From NCBI RefSeq assembly GCF_017874715.1, contig NZ_JAGGLR010000043.1:1-62737 (forward strand): DNA of 62,737 nt. The letters run 5' to 3'. Each line of letters begins with the position of its first letter. Position 1 is the first letter of the stretch. The notes below the pieces were generated by a model. The model saw only the letters and a program-made list of their open reading frames with translations. It was not told the origin of the DNA and did no database searches. Positions 1 through 9,254 of this stretch are shown here, piece by piece. This DNA comes from Streptomyces iranensis (GTDB lineage Bacteria > Actinomycetota > Actinomycetes > Streptomycetales > Streptomycetaceae). Both the position numbers and the translations under genes were made by a program.

Positions 1-343
1 GCCCCCTCCAGCAGAGTTACAAAACCTGATCAACGCAGTCAGTACCGGCCGACCACTCAGCCACCACCTCCCACTCCCGCCTTAACAAACCACCGCTAAT
101 CACCGCCCCTATGCCCGACCAGCGAAAACGCCGCCCTCAGATTCGGAACGACAACAGCCACTTACCCGCCACCTCTGCCGTCGTGAGCACATGAGCGACA
201 TCGTCCAAGCCGATTGCCGGACCGCACTCACACGAACAGACCGCCACTTTCTACCGTGACCTTCGAGCGTGAAACCGTCACCACAGCAGCCCTCGACATG
301 CCACGGCCAATCGTCCACGAGGTCGTTAGACAATCTACGACTC
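1..343. other. Non-coding edge region
   Basis: No convincing gene was found on either strand. Short open frames exist but have arginine/proline-rich, shadow-like composition. The stretch lies downstream of the GH42 gene, so it mainly receives its transcript end. Confidence 0.5.
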
Positions 344-360
344 CTACGGCTTGCGTAGGA
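342..360 (-). terminator. Hairpin overlapping GH42 stop codon
   Basis: A 7-bp perfect stem (TCCTACG / CGTAGGA, 5-nt loop) spans the TAG stop of the GH42 gene. No T-run follows in the direction of transcription, so it may be a weak intrinsic terminator or a 3'-end stabiliser. Chance occurrence is possible. Confidence 0.3.
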
Positions 361-2383
361 CGGCCATTCCGGCATCCGGGAGTATGACGCGGTCGGTGGG
401 GGCGGCCCCTGGGGTGAGGACGTCGGCCATCGGTTCGGGAAGCCTGATCTCCACGCGCCGGTGACCGTGGTTCAGCAGGAAGAGATACCGGCCGCCGTCG
501 CCCTCGCGGACGGTCGCCTGGACCTGGTCGGGAAGGCCCGCCAGGACCGGCCCGGCCTGCGCGCTGCGGCACACCTCGTCCGACAAAGCCCGCATGGTCA
601 GGGGCGAGAGGCGCGTGGCGACGTACCACGCGGTGCCCTCGCCGAAGGCGTGGCGGGTTATGGCCGGCCGCTCGCAGAGCGGTCCGTCCTCGAATACGGC
701 GACCGCCTGCGCTCCGTCGAGCAAGACGTTCTCCGACCACATGTCTGCGTGGCCCACCGTCCCGTCCTGGTGCCGCACCCGCACCGTCTCCCGCTCGGGC
801 AGCGGCCAGAACTCCTCGACGCGCAGCCCCAGTACCTCGCGCAGCGGTGCGGGATAGCCGCCCGGGTGGACGCGGTCGCACTCGTCGACGATGCCGGAGA
901 AGAACGACACCAGCAGATGGCCGCCGTTACGGACGAACTCGGTGAGGCGTTCCGCGTCCCGCTCCCGCAGCAGGTACAGATTGGGTACGACGACGAGGCG
1001 GTAGGCGGACAGGTCTCGGTCGGGGGGTACGACGTCGCAGGCGATGCCGGCTTCGAACAGCGGCCGGTAGTGGGCGAGCGTGATGTCCATCTGGTTCAGC
1101 GCGGTGGACGGACGGGAGTCCAGCTCCAGGGCCCACCAGCTGCTCCAGTCCAGCACCAGCGCGACCTCGGGGGTGGAGCGTGTGCCGGCGATCTGCGGCA
1201 CCGAGGCCAGTTCGCGGCCCAGCTCGCTCACCTCACGGAAGACGCGGGTGTCGGTGCCGCCGTGCGGGACCATCGCCGAGTGGTACTTCTCGGCGCCTCC
1301 TCTGGACTGGCGCCACTGGAAGTACAGCACCGCGTCCGCGCCCTGCGCGACGGCCTGCCAGCTCCACAGTCGCATCCGCCCCGGCGGCTTGGGTCCGTTG
1401 CGGTCACGCCAGTTCACCGCGCTGGGCGCCTGCTCCATCAGCATCCATGGCTGCCCGCCCCGTGCGGAGCGGGTGACGTCGAAGACGAACCCCGCCGAGA
1501 CGTGAGCGTTCTCGTCATGCGGATCCTGGTAGACGTCGACCGAGACGATGTCCTCCTCGGCGGCCCAACGGTAGGCGTCGACGGGCTTGTGCACGCCGAC
1601 GAAGTTCGTCGTCACCGGTACGTCCGGGGTGATCCGCCGCAGCACCTCCTTCTCCGCCAGGTAGCACTGCAGCAGCGCATCGTCGGAGAAGCGCGCGAAG
1701 TCCAACTGCTGCGCCGGGTTGGGGAAGGTCGGGGCGAGCCGGGGCGGCAGGACCTCATCGAAGCTGTCGTAGCGCTGGGACCAGAACGCCGTCGACCAGG
1801 CGTCGTTGAGCGCCTCGACGCCGTCGTACCGCTCGGCCAGCCAGCGCCGGAAGTCTGCCGCCGACTCCTCGCACCAGCACTGCGGAGTGTGGCAGCCGTA
1901 CTCGTTGCCGATGTGCCACATCTCCAGTGCGGGATGGTCCGCGTACCGGGTGGCCAGTCGCTCCACCAGGCGTGTGGCGTGGCTGCGGTAGATGCTGCTG
2001 GAGGGGCAGTAGTGCTGGCGTCCGCCCGGCCACATGCGGCGGCCGTCGGCGGTCTCGGGGAGGATCTCGGGGTGGAGGCGGGACAGCCACGGTGGCGGGG
2101 AGGCGGTCATGGTCGCGAGGCACACGGCCACCCCCGCCTCGGCGAGGTTGTCCATGACCCGGTCGAACCAGGTGAAGTCGAACTCGCCGGGCCGTGGCTC
2201 CACCTTGGCCCAGGAGAAGATCCCGGCCGTCACCAGGGAGACGCCCGCCTCCTTCATCAGCGTGATGTCCTCGGCCCACACCTCCTCGGGCCACTGCTCG
2301 GGGTTGTAGTCGCCGCCGAAGGCGATCCCGGCCGGGCGAAGCCGCTGCCGGGCATCGGTTGCCATCGTGTCAGTCTGTCGCAT
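344..2383 (-). CDS. GH42 beta-galactosidase
   Basis: Predicted 679-residue cytoplasmic glycoside hydrolase of family 42, which removes terminal beta-D-galactose (some members alpha-L-arabinopyranose) from imported oligosaccharides. The N-terminal TIM barrel begins with the family signature GGDYNPEQWP. The acid/base Glu is in HIGNEYG, followed by Cys residues of the usual zinc site (CHTPQCWC). The nucleophile Glu is in LMEQAPS. A trimerisation domain and a small beta domain follow. The reading frame continues upstream to about 2614, but homology starts at the Met codons at 2383 or 2365. No signal peptide is seen. The gene is last in the minus-strand lobe, 181 bp after araD, in a gap that may hold its own promoter. 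Confidence 0.93.
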   Translation of the reverse strand: MRQTDTMATDARQRLRPAGIAFGGDYNPEQWPEEVWAEDITLMKEAGVSLVTAGIFSWAKVEPRPGEFDFTWFDRVMDNLAEAGVAVCLATMTASPPPWLSRLHPEILPETADGRRMWPGGRQHYCPSSSIYRSHATRLVERLATRYADHPALEMWHIGNEYGCHTPQCWCEESAADFRRWLAERYDGVEALNDAWSTAFWSQRYDSFDEVLPPRLAPTFPNPAQQLDFARFSDDALLQCYLAEKEVLRRITPDVPVTTNFVGVHKPVDAYRWAAEEDIVSVDVYQDPHDENAHVSAGFVFDVTRSARGGQPWMLMEQAPSAVNWRDRNGPKPPGRMRLWSWQAVAQGADAVLYFQWRQSRGGAEKYHSAMVPHGGTDTRVFREVSELGRELASVPQIAGTRSTPEVALVLDWSSWWALELDSRPSTALNQMDITLAHYRPLFEAGIACDVVPPDRDLSAYRLVVVPNLYLLRERDAERLTEFVRNGGHLLVSFFSGIVDECDRVHPGGYPAPLREVLGLRVEEFWPLPERETVRVRHQDGTVGHADMWSENVLLDGAQAVAVFEDGPLCERPAITRHAFGEGTAWYVATRLSPLTMRALSDEVCRSAQAGPVLAGLPDQVQATVREGDGGRYLFLLNHGHRRVEIRLPEPMADVLTPGAAPTDRVILPDAGMAVLRKP

Positions 2384-2564
2384 GCCGGCCAGTCTTGGAG
2401 CGTCGTATTTACTCGTCAAGATATATCCATAATTAATTGAAATTGTTGGAGTGGGGTCCAGACAGCCGAGGAGGAGAGCTTCCGAGAACGGAACGCCGTA
2501 GGCCGGCGGGGCGTCCGGCGGCATCCCGGCAGCGAGGGCGCGCGTATCGCGGCGCCCTGCAAGG
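2384..2564 (-). promoter_or_regulatory. AT-rich gap upstream of GH42 gene
   Basis: This 181-bp gap between araD and the GH42 gene holds an unusually AT-rich stretch (about 2405-2446) in otherwise GC-rich DNA. Read on the minus strand it includes TATATC and TTGACG elements, which would suit a separate promoter for GH42. No palindromic operator stands out. The promoter is inferred from composition only. Confidence 0.35.
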
Positions 2565-3227
2565 TCAGGCTTCCTCCTGGCCGTAGTCGTTCCGGTAGCG
2601 GGCATGCAGAGCATCCACCGTCTGTGGTGCCAGAGCCACGGACTCCCCGAGCTGCCGCGCGAGATGCACGGTGCGCGCCACGTCCTCGCACATGACGGCG
2701 GCCTTCACGGCGGCACGCGGGCTGTCGCCGATGGCGAAGACCCCGTGATTGCGCATCAGCACCGCTGGCGACCGGTGCCCGTGCAGGGTCTCGACGATGC
2801 CGCGGCCGATGGCGTCGCCGCCGATCGGGGCCAGCGGTCCGACGGGGATCTCGCCGCCGAACTCGTCGGCCATGGCGGTGAGCACGCACGGGATGGGCTC
2901 GCCATGGGCCGCCCAGGCGGTCGCGTAGGCGGAGTGTGTGTGGACCACTCCATGCACCTCGGGCAGGGCCCGGTAGACGTAGCCGTGTGAGGCGGCATCG
3001 CTGGACGGACGCAGCGTGCCCGCCACGGCTGCACCGGACAGGTCGCACAGCACCAAGTCCTCCGGTCGCAACTCGTCGTAGGGGACACCGCTCGGTTTGA
3101 TGAGCATCAGGTCCGGCGCGACCCGGGCCGAGACGTTGCCGGATGTCCAGGAGACCAGCGCGTTGTCCACAAGGGACCGGTGCAGGGCGTGCAGTTCCTC
3201 GCGCACCTCGGCGATCGCATCGAGCAT
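2565..3227 (-). CDS. araD: L-ribulose-5-phosphate 4-epimerase (class II aldolase family)
   Basis: 220-residue AraD-type protein, which converts L-ribulose-5-P to D-xylulose-5-P. Family hallmarks are TSGNVSAR near residue 30, the phosphate-binding KPSGVPYDEL, the zinc ligand pair in HTHSAYATAW and the third His in MRNHGV. Length matches the family (about 220-230). Its ATG shares one base with the stop of the ribulokinase gene (TGATG), so the two are translationally coupled. The pairing with AraB supports this specificity, although fuculose-phosphate aldolases share the same fold. Confidence 0.88.
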   Translation of the reverse strand: MLDAIAEVREELHALHRSLVDNALVSWTSGNVSARVAPDLMLIKPSGVPYDELRPEDLVLCDLSGAAVAGTLRPSSDAASHGYVYRALPEVHGVVHTHSAYATAWAAHGEPIPCVLTAMADEFGGEIPVGPLAPIGGDAIGRGIVETLHGHRSPAVLMRNHGVFAIGDSPRAAVKAAVMCEDVARTVHLARQLGESVALAPQTVDALHARYRNDYGQEEA

Positions 3228-4864
3228 CAGTGTTTCCTCGTCTTCACTGCGTGCAGGCGGTGCAGGACGTCATTGCCCCCGCGACCGAGATAGTCGTGCA
3301 GCCGCACATACTCCTGGTACAGCTGCTGATAGATCTGCTGATGCCCCGGGACCGGCAGGTAGGCGGCACGGCGGCGGCTGCCCATGGCGGCGGACGCGGT
3401 CCGCACCTCGGGATGGATCCCGGCGGCGACCGCGGCGTGGATCGCCGAACCGAGGGCAGGCGCCTGCGCGGACTCCACCACACTCAGCGGCAGCCCGGTC
3501 ACGTCTGCGTAGACCTGCATCAGCAGCGGGTTCTTGACCAGGCCCCCGGCGGCGACAAACTCCGTCACCGGCAGGCCCGCGGCACCGAAGGCGTCCACGA
3601 TCGTGCGAGTGCCGAACGCGGTGGACTCCAGCAGTGCCCGGTAGACGTCCACCACCGTGGTCGACAGTGTCACGCCGAGCAGAGCTCCGGACAGCTCGTG
3701 ATCGACCAGCACCGACCGGTTGCCGCCCAGCCAGTCCAGGGCGAGCAACCCGTGCTCGCCCACCCGCTGTCGCGCGGCGAGGCCGCTGAGCACCTCGTGC
3801 ACGTCACGGCCCGGTTCGCGGTAGCGCTCGGGTACCGCGCTGTCCACCCACCACGCGAAGATGTCGCCGACTCCGCTCTGCCCGGCCTCGTACCCGAAGG
3901 ACCCGGCGACGATGCCGCCATCGACCACCCCGCAGGCACCGGGGACGTCGCGCAGCACGTCGGCGTTCATCACGTGGCAGGTGGAGGTTCCCATGATGGC
4001 CAGCAGTTGTCCGTTGTGGTGGGTCTGGGCCGCGGCCGCGGTGACGTGTGCGTCCACGTTGCCCACCGCGACGGGGGTGCCTTCGGGCAGCCCGGTCCAC
4101 GCGGCGGCCCGTGCGGTCAGCCCGCCCGCGCGGCTACCGAGAGCGGTGAGCGGGTGGGCGACACGTGTGCGGTACACATCGGCGAACCGCGGGTGCAAGG
4201 CGGCGAGGTAGTCCTCGTCCGGGTAACGCCCGTCCTGGTACAGGCCCTTGTATCCGGCCGTGCAGGGGTTCCGTGTCTCCTGGCCCGTCAGCTGCCAGAT
4301 GATCCAGTCCGCCGCCTCGATCCACCGTGAGGTGGCGGCCCACACCTCGGGGTCCTCTTCGAGGATCTGCAGGGCCTTCGCGAGCTGCCATTCGGCGGAG
4401 ATCTTGCCGCCGTACCGGCGCAGCCACGGCTGCCCCGACGTGCGTGCGAGTTCGGTGATCCGGTCGGCCTGGGCTTGGGCGGCGTGGTGTTTCCACAGCT
4501 TCGGCCAGGCGTGCGGGCGGTCGGTGAACCGGTCCAGGGTGCACAGGGGCGTCCCGTCGGCGAGCACGGGCAGCGGGGTGCTGGCGGTGAAGTCGGTGCC
4601 CACCCCGGCTACGCTCGCCGGGTCGATCCCGGCCTGTCCCACCGCGGCGGGCACGGCCTCGCGCAGCACGGACAGCCAGTCCCGCGGGTCCTGCAACGCC
4701 CATAGCGGCGGCAGCTCGGCCTGTGTCCCGGGCAGGGCGCGGTCGATCACCCCGTGCTGGTACGGATGCTCGGCGCACGCCAGCTCGGCGCCGTCGGCCG
4801 CCCGCACCACGAGCACCCGTGCGGACAGTGTGCCGAAGTCGATCCCGAGGACATGCGCGGTCAT
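3227..4864 (-). CDS. araB: Ribulokinase (FGGY carbohydrate kinase)
   Basis: 545-residue FGGY kinase, predicted to phosphorylate L-ribulose with ATP. The N-terminal actin-like domain opens with LGIDFGTLSARVLV. The C-terminal domain carries AAGGLVKNPLLMQVYADV, close to the ribulokinase consensus. The ATG at 4864 was chosen because homology starts there and because it overlaps the stop of the upstream epimerase gene (ATGA). The longer open frame is shadow sequence. No arabinose isomerase is encoded in the window, so the ribulose may come from another ketose or polyol route, or AraA may lie elsewhere. Confidence 0.9.
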   Translation of the reverse strand: MTAHVLGIDFGTLSARVLVVRAADGAELACAEHPYQHGVIDRALPGTQAELPPLWALQDPRDWLSVLREAVPAAVGQAGIDPASVAGVGTDFTASTPLPVLADGTPLCTLDRFTDRPHAWPKLWKHHAAQAQADRITELARTSGQPWLRRYGGKISAEWQLAKALQILEEDPEVWAATSRWIEAADWIIWQLTGQETRNPCTAGYKGLYQDGRYPDEDYLAALHPRFADVYRTRVAHPLTALGSRAGGLTARAAAWTGLPEGTPVAVGNVDAHVTAAAAQTHHNGQLLAIMGTSTCHVMNADVLRDVPGACGVVDGGIVAGSFGYEAGQSGVGDIFAWWVDSAVPERYREPGRDVHEVLSGLAARQRVGEHGLLALDWLGGNRSVLVDHELSGALLGVTLSTTVVDVYRALLESTAFGTRTIVDAFGAAGLPVTEFVAAGGLVKNPLLMQVYADVTGLPLSVVESAQAPALGSAIHAAVAAGIHPEVRTASAAMGSRRRAAYLPVPGHQQIYQQLYQEYVRLHDYLGRGGNDVLHRLHAVKTRKH

Positions 4865-5724
4865 GGCCGTCCGTCCCGCCACTCGCGCAGGAACCGCAGG
4901 CCCTCCACGGCGAGCACGTCCTGGGATTCGGCCAGCGGGCGCCAGATGGAGGCGGCCGTGGCGATGGAGGCGTTGTCCGCGGTGAACGATTCGATGCCGA
5001 GCATGCCGCGGTAGGAGATCTCGGCGAGACAGTCCCGGATCAGTGGCCAGTTCTGCAGATCGTGGCCCGGCGCGCCCCGGTCGTTCCCGCAGACCTGTAG
5101 ATGCAGCAGGCGGTCGCCGGCCACGCGGAACGCCGCGCGCAGGTCCCGCTCCTCGATGTTCATGTGGTACGTGTCCAGGTTGAGCCCGACGTTGCCGGGC
5201 AAGTCCTCGATCAGCTCCCGCGTCTGGGCCGCCGTGTTGAGCAGGCTCGTCTCGTAGCGGTTGAGGGGTTCGACGGCCAGCGCGATGCCGCGCTGCCCCG
5301 CGTACTCTGCGCATTCGGCAAGGCTGTCCCGCAGTTCCCGCAGTGTCGCCTCGCGTTCCGGCGGGGACATCCGCCATGTGCGGCCCACGGATGTGTACAT
5401 AGGGCCGATGACCATCGCCGCGCCGACCCTCGCTGCCGCGTCCACCGCAGCCCGGACATAGCGCTTTGTGTCATCGATCGTGACCGGGTCGGCCGCCGCC
5501 AGTTCGCGGCCGGGTCCGAACACCGCGCCCACCACACAGCGCAGTCCTGATTCCGACAGCAGCGCCGAGGTCGCGCCGGGATCCCAGTCGCCGATGTTCT
5601 CCAGTGGCAGTTCCACGGCGTCGAACCCCCAGCCGGCGATTTGAGGCAGGGTCGTGGCCAGCAGTTCATCGGTCAGCGGTGAGTGCCACACGAAGGTGTT
5701 CACCGCGATGGGCAGGTCTGTCAT
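4861..5724 (-). CDS. D-tagatose/L-ribulose 3-epimerase-type sugar isomerase
   Basis: 287-residue xylose-isomerase-like TIM barrel. Metal-ligand motifs fit ketose 3-epimerases: a Glu in AVEPLNRYETSLLN, Asp and His in LDTYHMNIEE, and a late Glu in GIESF. Such enzymes interconvert ketoses at C3, for example L-xylulose and L-ribulose or tagatose and sorbose. The start at 5724 has a strong GGAGG site upstream. Overlap with the ribulokinase start implies co-translation, so one plausible role is to supply L-ribulose to AraB. The exact substrate cannot be read from sequence. Confidence 0.75.
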   Translation of the reverse strand: MTDLPIAVNTFVWHSPLTDELLATTLPQIAGWGFDAVELPLENIGDWDPGATSALLSESGLRCVVGAVFGPGRELAAADPVTIDDTKRYVRAAVDAAARVGAAMVIGPMYTSVGRTWRMSPPEREATLRELRDSLAECAEYAGQRGIALAVEPLNRYETSLLNTAAQTRELIEDLPGNVGLNLDTYHMNIEERDLRAAFRVAGDRLLHLQVCGNDRGAPGHDLQNWPLIRDCLAEISYRGMLGIESFTADNASIATAASIWRPLAESQDVLAVEGLRFLREWRDGRP

Positions 5725-5911
5725 GCGAATCCTCCGAGAAAACCTCTCACTGCGGCCGGGCCGGGCATCGGGCTTCCGACAGAGCGGGGCAACGGGACGC
5801 ACCGGGCGGGCGGCCGTGGGTGAGGCAGGACGCTGTCCCGACCGCCGTGCCGGGCGCGGCGGCTCAGCCGTGAGGCTGAGGAGTGTCCGTCGTCTTCGGG
5901 CGAGGTTGACG

Positions 5912-6724
5912 TCAATTGATCACCGCCTCCAGCACGTCGCGCACATATGCCCCGTTGCGGGTTACGGCTTGGTCGGGGTTCGCCTCGGCGTCCGGTGACT
6001 CGTCCTCCAGCACGATCCAGCCGGCGAAGTCCGTGCCCGCCAGGAACTTCGTGATCGCCGGGATGTCGATGATCCCTTCGCCGGTCCGTGCCCAGGAACC
6101 GTCCGCGTGCATGTCCTTGACGTGGACGTGGTCGACGCGGTCCCGGTGGCGGCTTACGACGTCCATCGGGTCCATGCCGCCCTTGGCCAGGTGGCCCAGG
6201 TCCGGGGTGAAGCCGATCCGCTCCGGCAGGTTCGCCAGCAGGTACTCGTAGTCGGCGTCGGTGCGGAACACCGACCCGGCGGGGGAGTTGGGATGGAACG
6301 TGCAGTGCACGCCCGCCGCCGCGGCTCTGGCGGAGACGGCGTCCACGCACGACAGCAGGTTGTCCTGGCGGGTGCGGAGATTCGCGCGGTTCAGGCCGGG
6401 GTACTGGCAGAGGTTGATGATCGCGCCGTCGATTCCGGCGACCGCCTCGATCGCCTTGTCCGCCTCGGCGGCTTCCACCTCCGTCTCGCGAGGGCCACTC
6501 CAGTCCTCGACCAGGCAGAGCGCGGCCAGGCGCACGCCGTGGTCGGCCAGCGGCGACCGCAGGCCGGACGCGGTCCAGTCGTCGCCGAGCATCACCACCT
6601 CGGGTTCGAGGCCGGCGAACCCGGCCTTGGCGCTCACCGAGATCATGTGTTCCAGTCGGCCCCGGTAGGCGTCGATGGTCAGCTGCCAGCTGTAGGTCTG
6701 GCAGGCGAAGCGAATGTGGGTCAT
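5912..6724 (-). CDS. Sugar phosphate isomerase/epimerase, IolE-like TIM barrel
   Basis: 270-residue AP-endonuclease-2/xylose-isomerase-like barrel. Recognisable strands include FACQTYSW at the N-terminus, the metal-site HPNSPAG, GFTPDLGHLAKGG, DHVHVKDM and a terminal Glu in WIVLEDE. The start overlaps the stop of the alpha/beta hydrolase gene (ATGA). A 187-bp gap to the next gene has no clear signal except a TTGACGTCAA palindrome over this gene's stop codon. Likely an isomerase or dehydratase acting on an intermediate of the same pathway. Confidence 0.75.
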   Translation of the reverse strand: MTHIRFACQTYSWQLTIDAYRGRLEHMISVSAKAGFAGLEPEVVMLGDDWTASGLRSPLADHGVRLAALCLVEDWSGPRETEVEAAEADKAIEAVAGIDGAIINLCQYPGLNRANLRTRQDNLLSCVDAVSARAAAAGVHCTFHPNSPAGSVFRTDADYEYLLANLPERIGFTPDLGHLAKGGMDPMDVVSRHRDRVDHVHVKDMHADGSWARTGEGIIDIPAITKFLAGTDFAGWIVLEDESPDAEANPDQAVTRNGAYVRDVLEAVIN

Positions 6725-7470
6725 CGCAGCCATTCCTCGACGATCGCGTTGAACCGGTCCAGCTGTTCCCAGTGGTGTGTGTGTCCGGCGCCGGAGAAGA
6801 CCTCCAGGATCGCGCCGGGGATAGACTCGGCGATCTCGCGGGACAGGCGCGGCGGGACGAACAGGTCGGCGTCCCCGGCGGTCACCAGGGTCGGTACCCG
6901 GATGCCGCCGAGCCGGTCCAGCGCGTCGTGGCTGACGCAGGCGGCGGCCTGGGCGCTGAACGCGGCGCAGGACATCCGGTCGGGCGCCGTCCGCTCGGCC
7001 AGCAGTTCGTGCCGGTGTGCCGCGAACCATGCCGGTGTCCAGATCAGCCATTGCAGCAGTGCGGTCGCGGCTTCGGGGCGGTCCCAGATCCGCGGCAGCG
7101 TCTGGAAGATCACAGCGGTGTGCGCATCGCAGCGGGCCCAGCTGGCCACCAGCACCAGCCGCGACACCAGCTCCGGGTGATGCAGCGCCAGCTCCTGGGC
7201 TATTGCCCCGCCCATGGATATCCCGGCGACCCGCACCGGCCCCAGGCCCAGCCCGCCGATGAGTTCGGCGTAGTCGTCGGCCATGTCGGCCGTGGTGTAC
7301 GGCCCTGGCGGGGCCGCGGAGCCGCCTGCGCCCCGGTTGTCGGCGACCAGACACCGGAAGCTCCGTGACCAGGCGGCGGTGTGCGGCTCCCACGCGGCGC
7401 CCGGCGCGCCCAGTCCCATGATCAGAACGAGCGGTTCGCCCGCGCCGTACTCGGCGTACGCCAGCTTCAT
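6721..7470 (-). CDS. Alpha/beta hydrolase
   Basis: 249-residue cytoplasmic alpha/beta-hydrolase. The nucleophile elbow is GISMGGA (Ser near residue 95). The acid lies in GDADLFVPP and the catalytic His in GAGHTHHWEQ. Similarity in layout to 3-oxoadipate enol-lactonase-type enzymes suggests it could open a sugar lactone or cleave an acyl ester from the imported glycan. That role is inferred from the neighbouring sugar genes. Starts overlap at both ends place it firmly in the operon. Confidence 0.75.
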   Translation of the reverse strand: MKLAYAEYGAGEPLVLIMGLGAPGAAWEPHTAAWSRSFRCLVADNRGAGGSAAPPGPYTTADMADDYAELIGGLGLGPVRVAGISMGGAIAQELALHHPELVSRLVLVASWARCDAHTAVIFQTLPRIWDRPEAATALLQWLIWTPAWFAAHRHELLAERTAPDRMSCAAFSAQAAACVSHDALDRLGGIRVPTLVTAGDADLFVPPRLSREIAESIPGAILEVFSGAGHTHHWEQLDRFNAIVEEWLR

Positions 7471-8300
7471 CCCTTGACCCCTCCCATCGCGAGCTTGCTC
7501 TGGATCCGGCGGCTGAGCAGCAGGTAGATCAGCATCGGCGGCCAGACGGCGATGAAGATCGCGCCGATCAGGTAGCCCCAGAACGTGGTGAACAGCCCCT
7601 GGAAGTGCGCCAGCCCGAGCGGAACCGTGAAGTTCTGGCTGGAGCGCAGGTACACCAGGGGGAACAGGAAGTCGTTCCAGATCCACAACGCGTAGATCGT
7701 GCCGACGGTGGCGAACGACGAGCGGGTCATCGGCAGGATGATCCGCCACAGCACGGCGAGCCGGCTCGCCCCGTCCAGCAGGGCCGCTTCCTCGATTTCC
7801 TTTGGTATGGCGAGGAAACTGGCGCGCAGGAACAGCACCGCGAACGGCGCCCAGCTCAGGTACTGCAGGATCAGCGAGAGCCTGGTATCGGCCAGGTTCA
7901 GGTGCGACATCTGGAGGAAGGACGGCAGCGCGATAATCTGCGCCGGCACGAACTGTCCGGCCACGAAGATGACGAACAGCAGATTGCGCCCGCGGAACTC
8001 CATCCGCGCGAACGCGTAGGCGGCCATGCCCTCCAGCACCAGGATGCCGAACACGGACACTACGGTGATCAGCACGCTGTTGACGTAGAGCTGTCCGAAG
8101 TCACCCGCGTTCCAGGCGTCGGTGATGTTGGTGAAGGAGAAATCCTTCGGCAGTGAGAAGGGGTTGGTCACGATGTCCGAGGAGTTCTTGAACACGCTCA
8201 TCGTCAGCCAGAGCAGCGGGGCGACGATGACCAGTGCCAGGCCGGTCAGCCCCGTGTAGGAGACGATCTTCGCGGGCCGGCTGAGACGGGCGAAGTTCAT
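7467..8300 (-). CDS. Carbohydrate ABC transporter permease (MalG type)
   Basis: 277-residue inner-membrane permease with six predicted transmembrane helices, the first at residues 15-35. The EAA loop that contacts the ATPase reads EEAALLDGASRLAVLWRI. The C-terminal GGVKG tail is usual for MalG-type proteins. The gene overlaps the partner permease gene by four bases. No ATPase gene is adjacent. Confidence 0.92.
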   Translation of the reverse strand: MNFARLSRPAKIVSYTGLTGLALVIVAPLLWLTMSVFKNSSDIVTNPFSLPKDFSFTNITDAWNAGDFGQLYVNSVLITVVSVFGILVLEGMAAYAFARMEFRGRNLLFVIFVAGQFVPAQIIALPSFLQMSHLNLADTRLSLILQYLSWAPFAVLFLRASFLAIPKEIEEAALLDGASRLAVLWRIILPMTRSSFATVGTIYALWIWNDFLFPLVYLRSSQNFTVPLGLAHFQGLFTTFWGYLIGAIFIAVWPPMLIYLLLSRRIQSKLAMGGVKG

Positions 8301-9250
8301 TCGGTCTCCTTTCCGGTGCGCGTGAGTCGCAGCTGGATCAACGCGATCACCAGCAGGATCACGAACAGCAGCACGCCGATCGCGTTGCCGTAGCCGATGT
8401 CGTTGCCGCCGAAGGACACCCCGTACAGGTAGGTGACGATGGTGTCGGAGGCGTGGAAGGGGCCGCCCGCGGTCATCACGTACACCGTGTCGAACAGCTT
8501 GAACCCGGTGACCAGTCCGAGCAGGAACACCGTGGTGGTGACCGGCCGGATCACCGGGAACACCACCTGCCACAGAATCCTGCCCTGGCTCGCGCCGTCC
8601 AGTTCCGCGGCTTCCAGCAGGTCCTGGTCGACCTGCCCGAGGCCGCTGATGAACAGCAGTACCGACAGCCCGAAGTTCTGCAGAATGTAGGTGGCGATCA
8701 CCGCGGGCAGCGCCCAGGTGCCGCTGCCCAGCCACGGCTGGCGCAGCCCGCCGAGCCCGATCGCGGACAGGGCTTCGTTGACCAGCCCCTGCGAAGGGCT
8801 GAACACGAAGATCGCCAGCATGCCGACGGCCACCGAGGAGATCACGACCGGGGCGAAGAACACCAGCCGGAAGAACCGTCCGCCCTTGATGCCCGCCTGG
8901 ATGATCGCGGCGATGACGAAGCTGCCGACGCATTGGATGATCAGCACCGCGAGCGCGACCACCAGGTTGTGCCAGACGGAGCGCCACAGCAGGCCGTCGT
9001 GGACCAGCGTGACGTAGTTGGCCAGCCCGAGGAATTTCGCCTGGCGGATGTCGATGCCGTCCCAGGAGAAGAAGCTCAGCGCGAAGGCCACCAGGATCGG
9101 GAACAACTGGAACGACACGTAGAACACACCGGCGGGCAGCAGCAGCGCGTAGGCGCTCCAGGAACCCTCGCGTTTGCGGTCGGTGGGGCGTGCGGCCTTC
9201 TCCGCGACGGGCTGAGACGGGGCCGGCGCGTCAGCGCGTACCAATGACAT
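8297..9250 (-). CDS. Carbohydrate ABC transporter permease (MalF type)
   Basis: 317-residue MalF-type permease with a charged cytoplasmic N-terminus and helices beginning at SAYALLLPAGVFYVSF. The EAA loop is LEAAELDGASQGRILWQV. Together with the preceding permease and the binding protein it forms a CUT1-type importer. It starts four bases after the binding-protein stop. Confidence 0.92.
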   Translation of the reverse strand: MSLVRADAPAPSQPVAEKAARPTDRKREGSWSAYALLLPAGVFYVSFQLFPILVAFALSFFSWDGIDIRQAKFLGLANYVTLVHDGLLWRSVWHNLVVALAVLIIQCVGSFVIAAIIQAGIKGGRFFRLVFFAPVVISSVAVGMLAIFVFSPSQGLVNEALSAIGLGGLRQPWLGSGTWALPAVIATYILQNFGLSVLLFISGLGQVDQDLLEAAELDGASQGRILWQVVFPVIRPVTTTVFLLGLVTGFKLFDTVYVMTAGGPFHASDTIVTYLYGVSFGGNDIGYGNAIGVLLFVILLVIALIQLRLTRTGKETE

Positions 9251-9254
9251 CGGC

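Noticed and set aside
461..2440. Long plus-strand open frame over the GH42 gene
   Set aside because: Composition and lack of motifs show it is the complement shadow of the GH42 coding sequence. The same applies to the long frames opposite the 20272-22584, 24093-25343 and 28670-30985 genes.
5906..5915. TTGACGTCAA palindrome
   Set aside because: It overlaps the stop codon of the IolE-like gene within an operon. It has no partner copy and no promoter-like position.
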